64,000 bases of DNA, taken from the NCBI GenBank assembly GCA_022711465.1, contig JAKLEZ010000011.1, positions 147,969 to 211,968 of the forward strand, in the 5' to 3' direction. The notes beneath the pieces are model-generated. The model saw only the letters and a program-made list of their open reading frames with translations. It ran no database searches and had not been told where the DNA came from. The position numbers and the translations under genes are program-made. This DNA comes from Planctomycetota bacterium (GTDB lineage Bacteria > Planctomycetota > Phycisphaerae > UBA1845 > PWPN01). Of the stretch, positions 36,358 to 43,530 are shown piece after piece (the stretch's first letter is position 1; the number at the start of each line of letters is the position of its first letter).

Positions 36358-37047
36358 ATGGCCGGCCAACTTCGCTTGTCCTCAATTCTCACCTCCCTGT
36401 GTCAACAGGCCCATCCACTGGCGGATTCGCCGCCGGCGCCCCAGCTCGACGCGAACCCGCCTCCGTCTGCTGGCCAGCTCAAGACCCGCTCGAACATGAC
36501 CCTCGGCGACATCATCGATCGGACCGCCCACGCCGGCTTCGGCTTCCTGACCGCGTTCCTGGCCCTGGTAGCCATCCCGTTCACCGGCCTATCCCTCCCC
36601 TTCGGCCTGGCCATTGCGTTCCTGGGCATCCAGATGGTGGCCGGCAAGGACCGGCCCTGGCTGCCGCAACGGCTCCGCCGACGGGTGGTCGCTATGTCTA
36701 CTATCGACTGGATCGGCCGCAAGGTCACCCGCTGGACCAACGGTCTGGAACGACTCATCCGGCCCCGACTGGTCTGGTTCGCGCGCGGACCTTTCTGGAC
36801 GCTGGTAGGCGCCGGACTGATCCTGCAGGGCATCGGTCTGGCCTTCCCGATACCGATCCCGGCGTCCAACTGGGCGTTCATCGTGCCCATCCTGATCTAT
36901 GGCATCGGACTACTGGAGGACGACGGGGCTCTCATCCTGGCCGGGCACATCATCACCGTCGGAATGATCGCCCTCGGCGCCGTGTTCTGGGAATTGGTCC
37001 ACCGGCACATCGCGGAGGGGCTGACCTGGATTTCGAGATTCTGGTAG
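36358..37047 (+). CDS. exoD: exopolysaccharide synthesis ExoD family membrane protein
   Basis: This 229-residue inner-membrane protein matches ExoD (PF06055): LGDIIDRTAHAGFGFLTAFLAL, IPFTGLSLPFGLAIAFLGIQM, GKDRPWLPQRL, and the paired C-terminal helices PIPASNWAFIVPILIYGIGLLEDDG and GMIALGAVFWELV. In rhizobia ExoD affects exopolysaccharide production and alkali sensitivity, but its molecular role is unsettled. The first 45 residues are Pro/Ala-rich and poorly conserved, so the start at 36358 is uncertain; an internal ATG at 36496 would remove them. Confidence 0.8.
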   Translation: MAGQLRLSSILTSLCQQAHPLADSPPAPQLDANPPPSAGQLKTRSNMTLGDIIDRTAHAGFGFLTAFLALVAIPFTGLSLPFGLAIAFLGIQMVAGKDRPWLPQRLRRRVVAMSTIDWIGRKVTRWTNGLERLIRPRLVWFARGPFWTLVGAGLILQGIGLAFPIPIPASNWAFIVPILIYGIGLLEDDGALILAGHIITVGMIALGAVFWELVHRHIAEGLTWISRFW

Positions 37048-37311
37048 GCCAACCAACGAAATCGAAGACGCCAAGCCGTCAGCTCCATCCCGCCGCACCG
37101 ACTCGTGCACCCGCCTCCCGAAGGGCTCGTCGCGGTTCCTTTCTGGCTCCTGACAAGCGAAGTGTGTCATTATCGGACAGCCCATCTTGACGCAAGGCGG
37201 CGCCTTTCGCAACCCATTGTCGTGCCTCAGCTTGGCGGGATTCCGGCGTTCGCAGCCCGGGGCGGCGAGGGTCTTTTTCAACACAAATACTTGCGGATAA
37301 ATGTTTTATAG

Positions 37312-37457
37312 TCGGTCGAGAGCTCTCGGCGGAATCGGGCGGAGGACTGCAACCTTGCTCGCCGGTCTGTGTCAGAAGGGATGTAGGCTCCGAGAGCGAG
37401 CCCGCCTGAGCGACCCGCTGGCCGCAGCGGGGGCGACCGAGTGGAAGATCGGTGTCG
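37312..37457 (+). ncRNA. structured leader RNA candidate (possible riboswitch or thermosensor)
   Basis: Three perfect helices can form: P1 TCGGTCG (37312-37318) with CGACCGA (37434-37440); P2 GCTCTCGG (37322-37329) with CCGAGAGC (37390-37397); P3 CCCGCTG (37414-37420) with CAGCGGG (37425-37431), loop GCCG. The 3' strand of P1 can instead pair with TCGGTGTCG (37449-37457), giving two exclusive folds. It lies in a 444-base gene-free stretch, ahead of the zinc-ribbon gene at 37492. No known riboswitch class was recognised. A TATAGT at 37307-37312 would start transcription too late for P1; TTTTCA-17-TAAATG (37275-37303) would include it. Confidence 0.4.
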
Positions 37458-37491
37458 TGAGCGGGTTGCGAAAGAGGAAGGTAGGATTCTT

Positions 37492-37716
37492 GTGCCTCTG
37501 TATATTCAGTGTCCACATTGTGAGCATCCTCGGGTGATCACAGCCAGCCGGCGCGGAAAGGTGCTGTACTGCAGGCAGTGCGGCGAGGTTTACAAAACGT
37601 TCCGGTCAGTTGACGTTGTCCGGCCCGCCCTATCGTCGTCCTTCAATGACAGCCGCGTCAGCCGGCTCAGCGGCAGTGACGTCTCCGACGGCAACGCCGT
37701 CCTGGTCGAGGTTTGA
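37492..37716 (+). CDS. small zinc-ribbon protein
   Basis: This 74-residue protein has two CxxC knuckles (QCPHCEHPR and YCRQCGEVY), 17 residues apart, the pattern of a zinc ribbon. After it comes a short Ser/Val-rich tail. Such small proteins often bind RNA polymerase, nucleic acid or other proteins; no function is assigned. The start is GTG 37492, with an AAGGTAGGA purine stretch before it; the same frame stays open back to GTG 37441, but that part overlaps the structured leader. The conserved knuckles support coding despite the small size. Confidence 0.55.
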   Translation: MPLYIQCPHCEHPRVITASRRGKVLYCRQCGEVYKTFRSVDVVRPALSSSFNDSRVSRLSGSDVSDGNAVLVEV

Positions 37717-37973
37717 GTTTATCCGCCGGGGCGGTGTGCGCTCCCCGCCACTCCGGCCGCTTTCACCCAGATCCCCTCTAAGAAGAGCAAGGTTCTCATC
37801 AAGCCCCGGCCGGCCGATCCCCGCGCCGGGGCGAACCTGCGCCCTCAGGAGCATTCAGGGACCGCACCGCCCGGTGTCCGGTGCACCGCCTTGCGGACGC
37901 CGCGGGCATGATCTAAGATCGCCCGCTCATGCGTGGCGCCGGGTGGCGCAACGAACCCTGCGGGAGAGGACCA

Positions 37974-38519
37974 ATGGCCGCGCATACCACCACGCCGGGC
38001 AGCCTTGAGCTGTGCCGATTCATCCGCGATATCGCCGACTTCCCCAAGCCGGGCATTCTGTTCCGCGACATCACGCCCCTCCTCCGTAATCCGGGAGCCT
38101 TGTCCCTGGCCGTCGAGTTCATGACCCAGCCGTTCCGGGACAAGCATGTCGATATCGTGGTCGGGGCGGAGTCGCGGGGGTTCATCTTCGGGACGGCGGT
38201 AGCCCGCAACCTGTCGGCCGGATTCGTCCCCATCCGCAAGCCGGGCAAGCTGCCTGCGGCCAAGCGGAGCATGAGTTACGACCTGGAGTACGGCCAGGAC
38301 AAGCTCGAGATTCACGCCGATGCCGTTGAGCCCGGTCAGCGGGTTCTGCTGATGGACGATCTGCTGGCCACCGGCGGAACCATGAGAGCCTGCTGTGACC
38401 TGGTCGAACAACTCGGCGGCGATATCGTCGGTGTCGCAGTGCTGATCGAGCTGGTGGACCTGGCGGGGCGCAAGAAACTGACCAAGTGGCCCTTGCACTG
38501 CGTACTGTCGTACGACTGA
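37974..38519 (+). CDS. apt: adenine phosphoribosyltransferase
   Basis: This 181-residue enzyme salvages adenine to AMP using PRPP. It shows CRFIRDIADFPKPGILFRDITPLL, GAESRGFIFG, the FVPIRKPGKLP loop and the PRPP-binding VLLMDDLLATGGTM, all in family order. ATG 37974 has GAGAGG five bases upstream and gives the usual length. An earlier in-frame ATG at 37929 would add 15 residues, but stands only nine bases after a TAAGAT hexamer with TTGCGG 17 bases before it (37891-37919), so a leaderless longer form is possible. Confidence 0.93.
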   Translation: MAAHTTTPGSLELCRFIRDIADFPKPGILFRDITPLLRNPGALSLAVEFMTQPFRDKHVDIVVGAESRGFIFGTAVARNLSAGFVPIRKPGKLPAAKRSMSYDLEYGQDKLEIHADAVEPGQRVLLMDDLLATGGTMRACCDLVEQLGGDIVGVAVLIELVDLAGRKKLTKWPLHCVLSYD

Positions 38520-38663
38520 TTTCCGCGTCGCGGCCCTCAGGGCCGAAGACGACCACCATCCACGGGTTCAGGTTCTGTGGGGAACCGCCGGCTTTCGCAT
38601 GGCTGTGCACACCGGCAGGCTCCGTGACCCTGGAGGTTCGGACGGCGATCCTGGTGTCTGGCG

Positions 38664-40277
38664 ATGGATTTCACCCTGTACTGCTCGGTGTTCGTCCTCT
38701 GCGTCGGTGGATGCATCGGCAGCTTCCTGAATGTGGTCATCTACCGCTGGCCGCGAGGCATCTCCACACGGCATCCGTCCCGGTCATTCTGCCCCAGCTG
38801 TGAGCATCCGATTCGCTGGCGGGACAACATCCCGGTCCTCAGCTACATTCTCCTTCGCAGCCGCTGCCGGCACTGCCATCGCCTGATCTCACTGCAGTAT
38901 CCGCTGGTCGAGTTGGCCACCGCCCTGGCATTCCTGATCATCTACGACGCCTTCTTCGTCGCCAGCTTGCGCGAAGGAGTGGGTGAAGTCAGCACCGACT
39001 GGCCGTTGCTCGTCACTCACCTGGCCCTCGCCGCAGGACTCATCGCTCTGTCAGTGATGGACCTTGAGAGCTACATCGTGGATATCAACCTGACCTGGCT
39101 GGTCTCGCTCGTCGGCATTCTCGGCCACGCCTTCTGGACACCTCGAACCAGCCGGCCGTATCCCGGCTCTGCGGACTACGATCTGGGCGGCCAAGGAGGA
39201 TGGATACGACCGGAAACCAGCCAGGCGGCCATGGCCCTCGCCGTCGCGGTCGGACTGGCGATCGGCTGGTTCATCTACCTTCGCGGAAGACACCCGGATG
39301 TCGCGGAGGAAGCCGTGGACCCCGCCAACGCGGAGCCCCCGCCTCCCCCCCGGGACATGCCCCCGGACCTCGCCGCGCCCCCTCTTGCGAAGAGGGAATT
39401 GGAGGGAAGCCAGCCTCAAGGCCAGGACACGGCGCAGTTGCCGGTGCAGGATGTGCCGCCGTGTCCCGCCCAGGGTACGGCGCAGCCTCTCCCCGCGCCC
39501 GGCAACTATCCGTGGCTCGGGCTGATTCCGTTGACCGGCCTCCTGGTAGCCTACGTCATCTTGATGCTCATGGAGCCCTCCACGGCGTTCAAGATCAGGC
39601 TGGCCCAGGTGGGCGACTGGCCCTGGATCGGGCGTCTGCTTCAGCCCATGCTTCAAGCGAGCGCCCTGCATCTGGTCCTCGGGGTCCTGGCGTGCTTTGT
39701 CGGCCTGAGCTTGGCGGCCAGCCACCCGCAGCCAGAGGCCGACTCCGAGATCGTGGACGCCATCTGGGGCGAGGCCCCGAGCGCCCGGGCCATGGCCATC
39801 GATGAGCTGCGCCTGCTCGGGCCGGCCATCCTCCTGGGACTGCTTGCCCTTGCGGCAACCTGGTTCTCCGGTGGTCATGATTCCCAATCCCGAGCTTCCC
39901 AGTTGCTCCACTGGCAACCGATCGGGCAGTGGCAACCGCTGTGGGGCCTGGCGACCGGCCTGGCGGGATGGGTGATCGGCGGGGCGATCGGCTGGCTCTC
40001 GCGGATCTTCTTCACCCTGGCTTTCGGCAAGGAAGCCCTGGGGATGGGCGACGTCCATATCATGGCCGCCGCGGGCGCCGTCGCCGGATGGCCGGTGGTC
40101 TTCCTCGGCTTCTTCCTGGCCGCCCCGCTGGCGTTGCTGGCCCTGGTGGTCATCGCCATCCGCCGTCAGGCCCGGGCCCTGCCGTACGGCCCGTGGCTGG
40201 CCTTGGGCTTCTTCATCGCCTTGATCTTCCAGGACACCATCCTCAAGTACCTGCGAATCCGCTGGCTGTTCGAGTGA
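38664..40277 (+). CDS. pilD: prepilin peptidase with large internal insertion
   Basis: This 537-residue A24-family membrane protease would cleave and N-methylate type IV pilin-like leaders. The N-terminal DiS_P_DiS domain has paired cysteines CPSC (43, 46) and CRHC (68, 71). The catalytic aspartates are Asp133 (VMDLESYIVD) and Asp463 (GMGDVHIM). Usual enzymes are 225-290 residues; here about 230 residues sit between the two catalytic parts. The insertion has a Pro-rich cytoplasmic stretch (PPPPPRDMPPD) and about three extra helices. The frame is continuous and both active-site motifs are intact, so it is probably functional. No pilin gene is adjacent. Confidence 0.85.
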   Translation: MDFTLYCSVFVLCVGGCIGSFLNVVIYRWPRGISTRHPSRSFCPSCEHPIRWRDNIPVLSYILLRSRCRHCHRLISLQYPLVELATALAFLIIYDAFFVASLREGVGEVSTDWPLLVTHLALAAGLIALSVMDLESYIVDINLTWLVSLVGILGHAFWTPRTSRPYPGSADYDLGGQGGWIRPETSQAAMALAVAVGLAIGWFIYLRGRHPDVAEEAVDPANAEPPPPPRDMPPDLAAPPLAKRELEGSQPQGQDTAQLPVQDVPPCPAQGTAQPLPAPGNYPWLGLIPLTGLLVAYVILMLMEPSTAFKIRLAQVGDWPWIGRLLQPMLQASALHLVLGVLACFVGLSLAASHPQPEADSEIVDAIWGEAPSARAMAIDELRLLGPAILLGLLALAATWFSGGHDSQSRASQLLHWQPIGQWQPLWGLATGLAGWVIGGAIGWLSRIFFTLAFGKEALGMGDVHIMAAAGAVAGWPVVFLGFFLAAPLALLALVVIAIRRQARALPYGPWLALGFFIALIFQDTILKYLRIRWLFE

Positions 40278-40302
40278 AGCCGGCCGTGCTATTATGTTCG
40301 CC

Positions 40303-40677
40303 ATGAACCTTGCCCTCCAACGTGTCAAGGTCTACGTCAAGTTCGGCGCGACGGCCATCACCGTCCTGCTGATTGCCCTGGTGGTCTTCAAGAACCTGGG
40401 TCTGACGGCCAATGTGTGGTTCTTCCACGAGTACAAAGACGTCGGCGTACTGTGGCTCATCCTGATCACCGCAGTGTGCGCGATCATCGGCTGGTGGGGC
40501 GTCGGCAAGCTGTACACCGTCTGGCGCGACCTCAAGGAACTGAAACAGGCCCAGCAGGTCCAACGTCACACCCAAGACCAGCAACGAATGGCTGCCGAGT
40601 TGGCCGAACGCGAGAAACGTATCGACGAGAAGATCCGCCGCTCCATTTCCGACGACGCACCGAATGAGCAGGCGTGA
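40303..40677 (+). CDS. small membrane protein, LapA/DUF1049-like
   Basis: This 124-residue protein has two transmembrane helices (about 14-32 and 47-70, ITVLLIALVVF and LWLILITAVCAIIGWW) followed by a cytoplasmic coiled coil (LKELKQAQQVQRHTQDQQ). The pattern resembles LapA-domain proteins, which in enterobacteria help lipopolysaccharide assembly, but the match is general. ATG 40303 follows TATTAT (40290-40295) by seven bases and lacks a Shine-Dalgarno, suggesting a leaderless mRNA. Its end overlaps the beginning of the OmpA gene region, so the two are likely cotranscribed. Confidence 0.65.
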   Translation: MNLALQRVKVYVKFGATAITVLLIALVVFKNLGLTANVWFFHEYKDVGVLWLILITAVCAIIGWWGVGKLYTVWRDLKELKQAQQVQRHTQDQQRMAAELAEREKRIDEKIRRSISDDAPNEQA

Positions 40678-40697
40678 TCAGCCAAAGGAGGATCATC

Positions 40698-41384
40698 ATG
40701 TTCCGCACGATGGAGTGCCTGGTGTTGGCCGGTGCCCTCGGCCTGCTGATCGCGGGCACAGGGTGCAATGACCCGAAGGCGAAGGCCGAGCCGGTCGTTG
40801 ACCAGCATGCGGCTGCCGCTGCCGAGCGCATCGCCCAACTGCAGAAAGACCTGGCCGAAGCCCGCAACGGCTGGGCGGCGGACCGCAACAGGCTCAATCA
40901 GATGCAGGCCGAGATCGATCGGCTCAACCAGGAACTGAGCAAGGGGACCAAGGTGGCGGAGGGTTGGACCCCCGTGCCGGGCGGAGCCATGATCTCGATT
41001 GAGGGCACGGTCCTGTTCGACTCCGGCAAAGCGATCCTCAAGCCGGGCGGCAAGACCACGCTCAACGCGGTCGCGGCCACGATCAAGAGCCAGTATCCCG
41101 GGGCAGAAATCTATGTCTTCGGCCACACGGACAGCGAGCCGATCCGCAAGAGCAGCTGGACCGACAACTACGAGCTGAGTTGCGAGCGATCCCTGAGCGT
41201 TGTCCGCTATCTCCGCGCCCAGGGAGACGCGAACTACATGGCGGCTTGCGGCTGGGGCGAGCATCGCCCGGTGGCGGCCAACTCCAGCGCCGCCTCCCGC
41301 CAACAGAACCGCCGCGTCCAGATCTTCGCCATGACCCCGACAACCAAGGGCGAGCCGGCCGTCCGCGGCACCGCGACCCAGTGA
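40698..41384 (+). CDS. OmpA-family peptidoglycan-binding lipoprotein
   Basis: This 228-residue lipoprotein (signal with lipobox AGTGC) has a coiled coil (about 35-85, ERIAQLQKDLAEAR) and a C-terminal OmpA/MotB domain. That domain includes GTVLFDSGKAILKPGGKTTL, VFGHTDSEPI and AACGWGEHRPVAANSSAASR with the closing QNRRVQIF. It should tether the outer membrane to peptidoglycan. The start has an excellent AAAGGAGGA upstream; a GTG at 40674 in the same frame is rejected for that reason. The Asp and Arg that bind diaminopimelate (HTD, NRR) are present. Confidence 0.88.
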   Translation: MFRTMECLVLAGALGLLIAGTGCNDPKAKAEPVVDQHAAAAAERIAQLQKDLAEARNGWAADRNRLNQMQAEIDRLNQELSKGTKVAEGWTPVPGGAMISIEGTVLFDSGKAILKPGGKTTLNAVAATIKSQYPGAEIYVFGHTDSEPIRKSSWTDNYELSCERSLSVVRYLRAQGDANYMAACGWGEHRPVAANSSAASRQQNRRVQIFAMTPTTKGEPAVRGTATQ

Positions 41385-41519
41385 CTCGCGTCCGCCCGGT
41401 GACGATCTCCGGGATCGGTCCGAGATCAGCCCCGAGGCCGCCGGGGCTGGGGCCACACCCGGTACCGGATCAGGTCAGCGGTGAACCAAGCGACGGACTC
41501 GTGACCGGGGAGGAGCAGG

Positions 41520-42323
41520 ATGAACCGCTACCGCGTCAAACCAGGAGAGCACATCAAATTGAAGGAGTGGGACGCGGGCCAGGCCCACGGCTGTGACGGA
41601 GGCAAGGCCGAGGGCCGGCAACGGCTGGCCGACCTGGGTACCGAACTGGCCCACCTTCAGGAGTTGCTTTACGCCGAGCACAAGCACAAGGTGCTCATCG
41701 TCCTGCAGGCCATGGACACCGGCGGCAAGGACGGCACCATCCGCGACGTCTTCCACGGCGTCAACCCACAAGGCGTCAAGGTCGCGAGTTTCAAGGGCCC
41801 GACGCCTTTCGAGCTCGACCGCGACTACCTCTGGCGCGTCCACCTGAAAGTGCCGGCCAAGGGCGAGATGACCATCTTCAACCGCAGCCACTACGAGGAC
41901 GTGCTCATCGCCCGGGTGCACAAGCTTGTGCCCAAAGAGGTCTGGTCGCGGCGCTTCGAGCACATCAACGCCTTCGAGCAGATGCTGGCCGACGAGGGCA
42001 CGGTGATCCGCAAGTTCTACCTGCACATCGACCTTGAGGAGCAGAAGGCCCGGATCCAGTCGCGGCTCGACGACTCAAAGAAACACTGGAAATTCAACGC
42101 CGCGGACCTCGAGGAGCGCAAGCTCTGGTCCGACTACATGAAGGCCTACGAGGACGTGCTGGAGAAAACCAGTACCGAGTGGGCCCCGTGGTACATCGTA
42201 CCCGCGAACCGCAAATGGTACCGCAACCTGGTCGTGGCCGAGGTGCTGGTCAAAACCCTCAAGAACCTGGACATGGCTTTCCCCAAACCGGCGTTTGACC
42301 CCTCGACATACCGCGTGGATTGA
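41520..42323 (+). CDS. ppk2: polyphosphate kinase 2 family phosphotransferase
   Basis: This 267-residue cytoplasmic enzyme moves phosphate between polyphosphate and nucleotides. It has Walker A AMDTGGKDGT (64-73), the lid region PTPFELDRDYLWR, Walker B-like IFNRSHYEDVL and the C-terminal WYIVPANRKWYRNL. Length and motifs fit single-domain PPK2 of the class III group (AMP/ADP phosphorylation), but class cannot be decided by eye. GGGGAGGAG lies just before the ATG. It is convergent with lpxA, with three bases between the stop codons. With the Pit transporter at 2 kb it suggests polyphosphate use. Confidence 0.9.
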   Translation: MNRYRVKPGEHIKLKEWDAGQAHGCDGGKAEGRQRLADLGTELAHLQELLYAEHKHKVLIVLQAMDTGGKDGTIRDVFHGVNPQGVKVASFKGPTPFELDRDYLWRVHLKVPAKGEMTIFNRSHYEDVLIARVHKLVPKEVWSRRFEHINAFEQMLADEGTVIRKFYLHIDLEEQKARIQSRLDDSKKHWKFNAADLEERKLWSDYMKAYEDVLEKTSTEWAPWYIVPANRKWYRNLVVAEVLVKTLKNLDMAFPKPAFDPSTYRVD

Positions 42324-42326
42324 CGC

Positions 42327-43142
42327 TCAAGCCACGACCGGCGGCGCTTCCCCGCGGCGGCGGTGCCCCGAGCCGGCGGCACAGTAGCCCCGGGCGCTGT
42401 CCACGCGGATGAACTCCACAAGGGCTCGCCCGGCGTCGGTCTTGACCATTCCCGCCAGCCGGTCAACGGCCTTGCGCCGGGGCAGGCCCGCCCGGTACAG
42501 AATGCGGAAGGCGTCGTGAATCTCCTCAATCGCCGCCTTGTCGTAGCCGGCCCTCTTCATCCCGATCACGTTATACTGGACAATGGTGCTCATGCCAAAC
42601 GCGGTCATGAACGGCGGCACATCACAGGTGATCCGCGCTCCCCCGGCGACAAAAGCCAGTTTGCCCACCCGGGTGAACTGATGAACCATGGACGACGCGG
42701 AAAAGATCACCCGCTCGTCCGCCTCAACATGTCCCGCCAGAAGAGTCAGGTTGTACACCTTGGTGCCCCTGCCCAGCACGCAGTTGTGGCCGACATGGGA
42801 GTAGGCCATCAAGAAGCACTCGTCGCCGATGATCGTGGCCGACTCCGGCTGCGTGCCGCGATGCACGGTCACCCCCTCGCGTATCACCACCCGCCGACCC
42901 ACTCGGCAGTAGCTGCGCTGCCCTTCATAGTGAAAGTCCTGCGGCAGGTGCCCGACCACGGCGAACGGATGAACCTCGGTCCCTTCGCCAAGCTCCGTCC
43001 AACCGGAAAGGAAGGCGTGAGCCTTAACCTGGCAGTGCGGCCCGATCTTGACCGGCCCCTCGATGGAGACGTACGGGCCGATGTCCGCGGTGCGGTCAAT
43101 CTCCGCTTTCGGATCAATGACGGCGGTCGGGTGAATAGCCAT
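42327..43142 (-). CDS. lpxA: acyl-ACP--UDP-N-acetylglucosamine O-acyltransferase
   Basis: This 271-residue enzyme catalyses the first step of lipid A synthesis. It is a left-handed beta-helix of hexapeptide repeats (IHPTAVIDPKAEIDRTADIG, GHNCVLGRGTKVYNLTLLAG) with the catalytic His in SHVGHNC, and a C-terminal helical domain (NVIGMKRAGYDKAAIEEI). Its presence indicates an outer membrane with lipid A potential. The ATG at 43142 gives the normal length; no Shine-Dalgarno is visible. It is separate from the usual lpxD-fabZ-lpxB neighbours. Confidence 0.93.
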   Translation of the reverse strand: MAIHPTAVIDPKAEIDRTADIGPYVSIEGPVKIGPHCQVKAHAFLSGWTELGEGTEVHPFAVVGHLPQDFHYEGQRSYCRVGRRVVIREGVTVHRGTQPESATIIGDECFLMAYSHVGHNCVLGRGTKVYNLTLLAGHVEADERVIFSASSMVHQFTRVGKLAFVAGGARITCDVPPFMTAFGMSTIVQYNVIGMKRAGYDKAAIEEIHDAFRILYRAGLPRRKAVDRLAGMVKTDAGRALVEFIRVDSARGYCAAGSGHRRRGEAPPVVA

Positions 43143-43530
43143 GAGCGTGCTGATCCCCACTAGACTCAGAGAGACAACCCATGTCCTGCAGCGAGGCATG
43201 TTATGCGACCGAGCCGGTGGCTTCAACTTCTGCCCCGAGAAGCGAACCTCGCATGCCAGCACAAAGCACCGAGGAGGCGGTGATCATGGAATGGCCCCGT
43301 TGCCACCCTGCCGGTCACGGCCGGCGCCCTGAGCGCTGAGAATCCCCGGGAGGCATGGTCCTTGGGACCTGAGTCATGCCGGGTACCGGCCATGCCCTGT
43401 GTCGAGCCGGCCACCTCATCCCCGTCAAACCAAAGAGAGAGCCCGGCAGGATAACTCCCACCGGGCTCTGCTGTAGTCGCTGATTCAGATCTTAGCTGTC
43501 AGATGCATACAACCGACAGCGCTGCAACAT
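43143..43530. other. intergenic region between lpxA and the RTX-type gene
   Basis: About 390 bases contain no gene I can support. The main feature is the terminator at 43438-43469, belonging to the minus-strand gene that ends at 43531. Confidence 0.5.
43438..43469 (-). terminator. intrinsic terminator of the PKD/RTX gene
   Basis: A perfect 9-bp stem (AGAGCCCGG at 43438-43446 with CCGGGCTCT at 43461-43469) is followed on the minus strand by the T-rich stretch CTCTTTGGTTTG. It lies about 60 bases past the stop codon. Confidence 0.75.
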
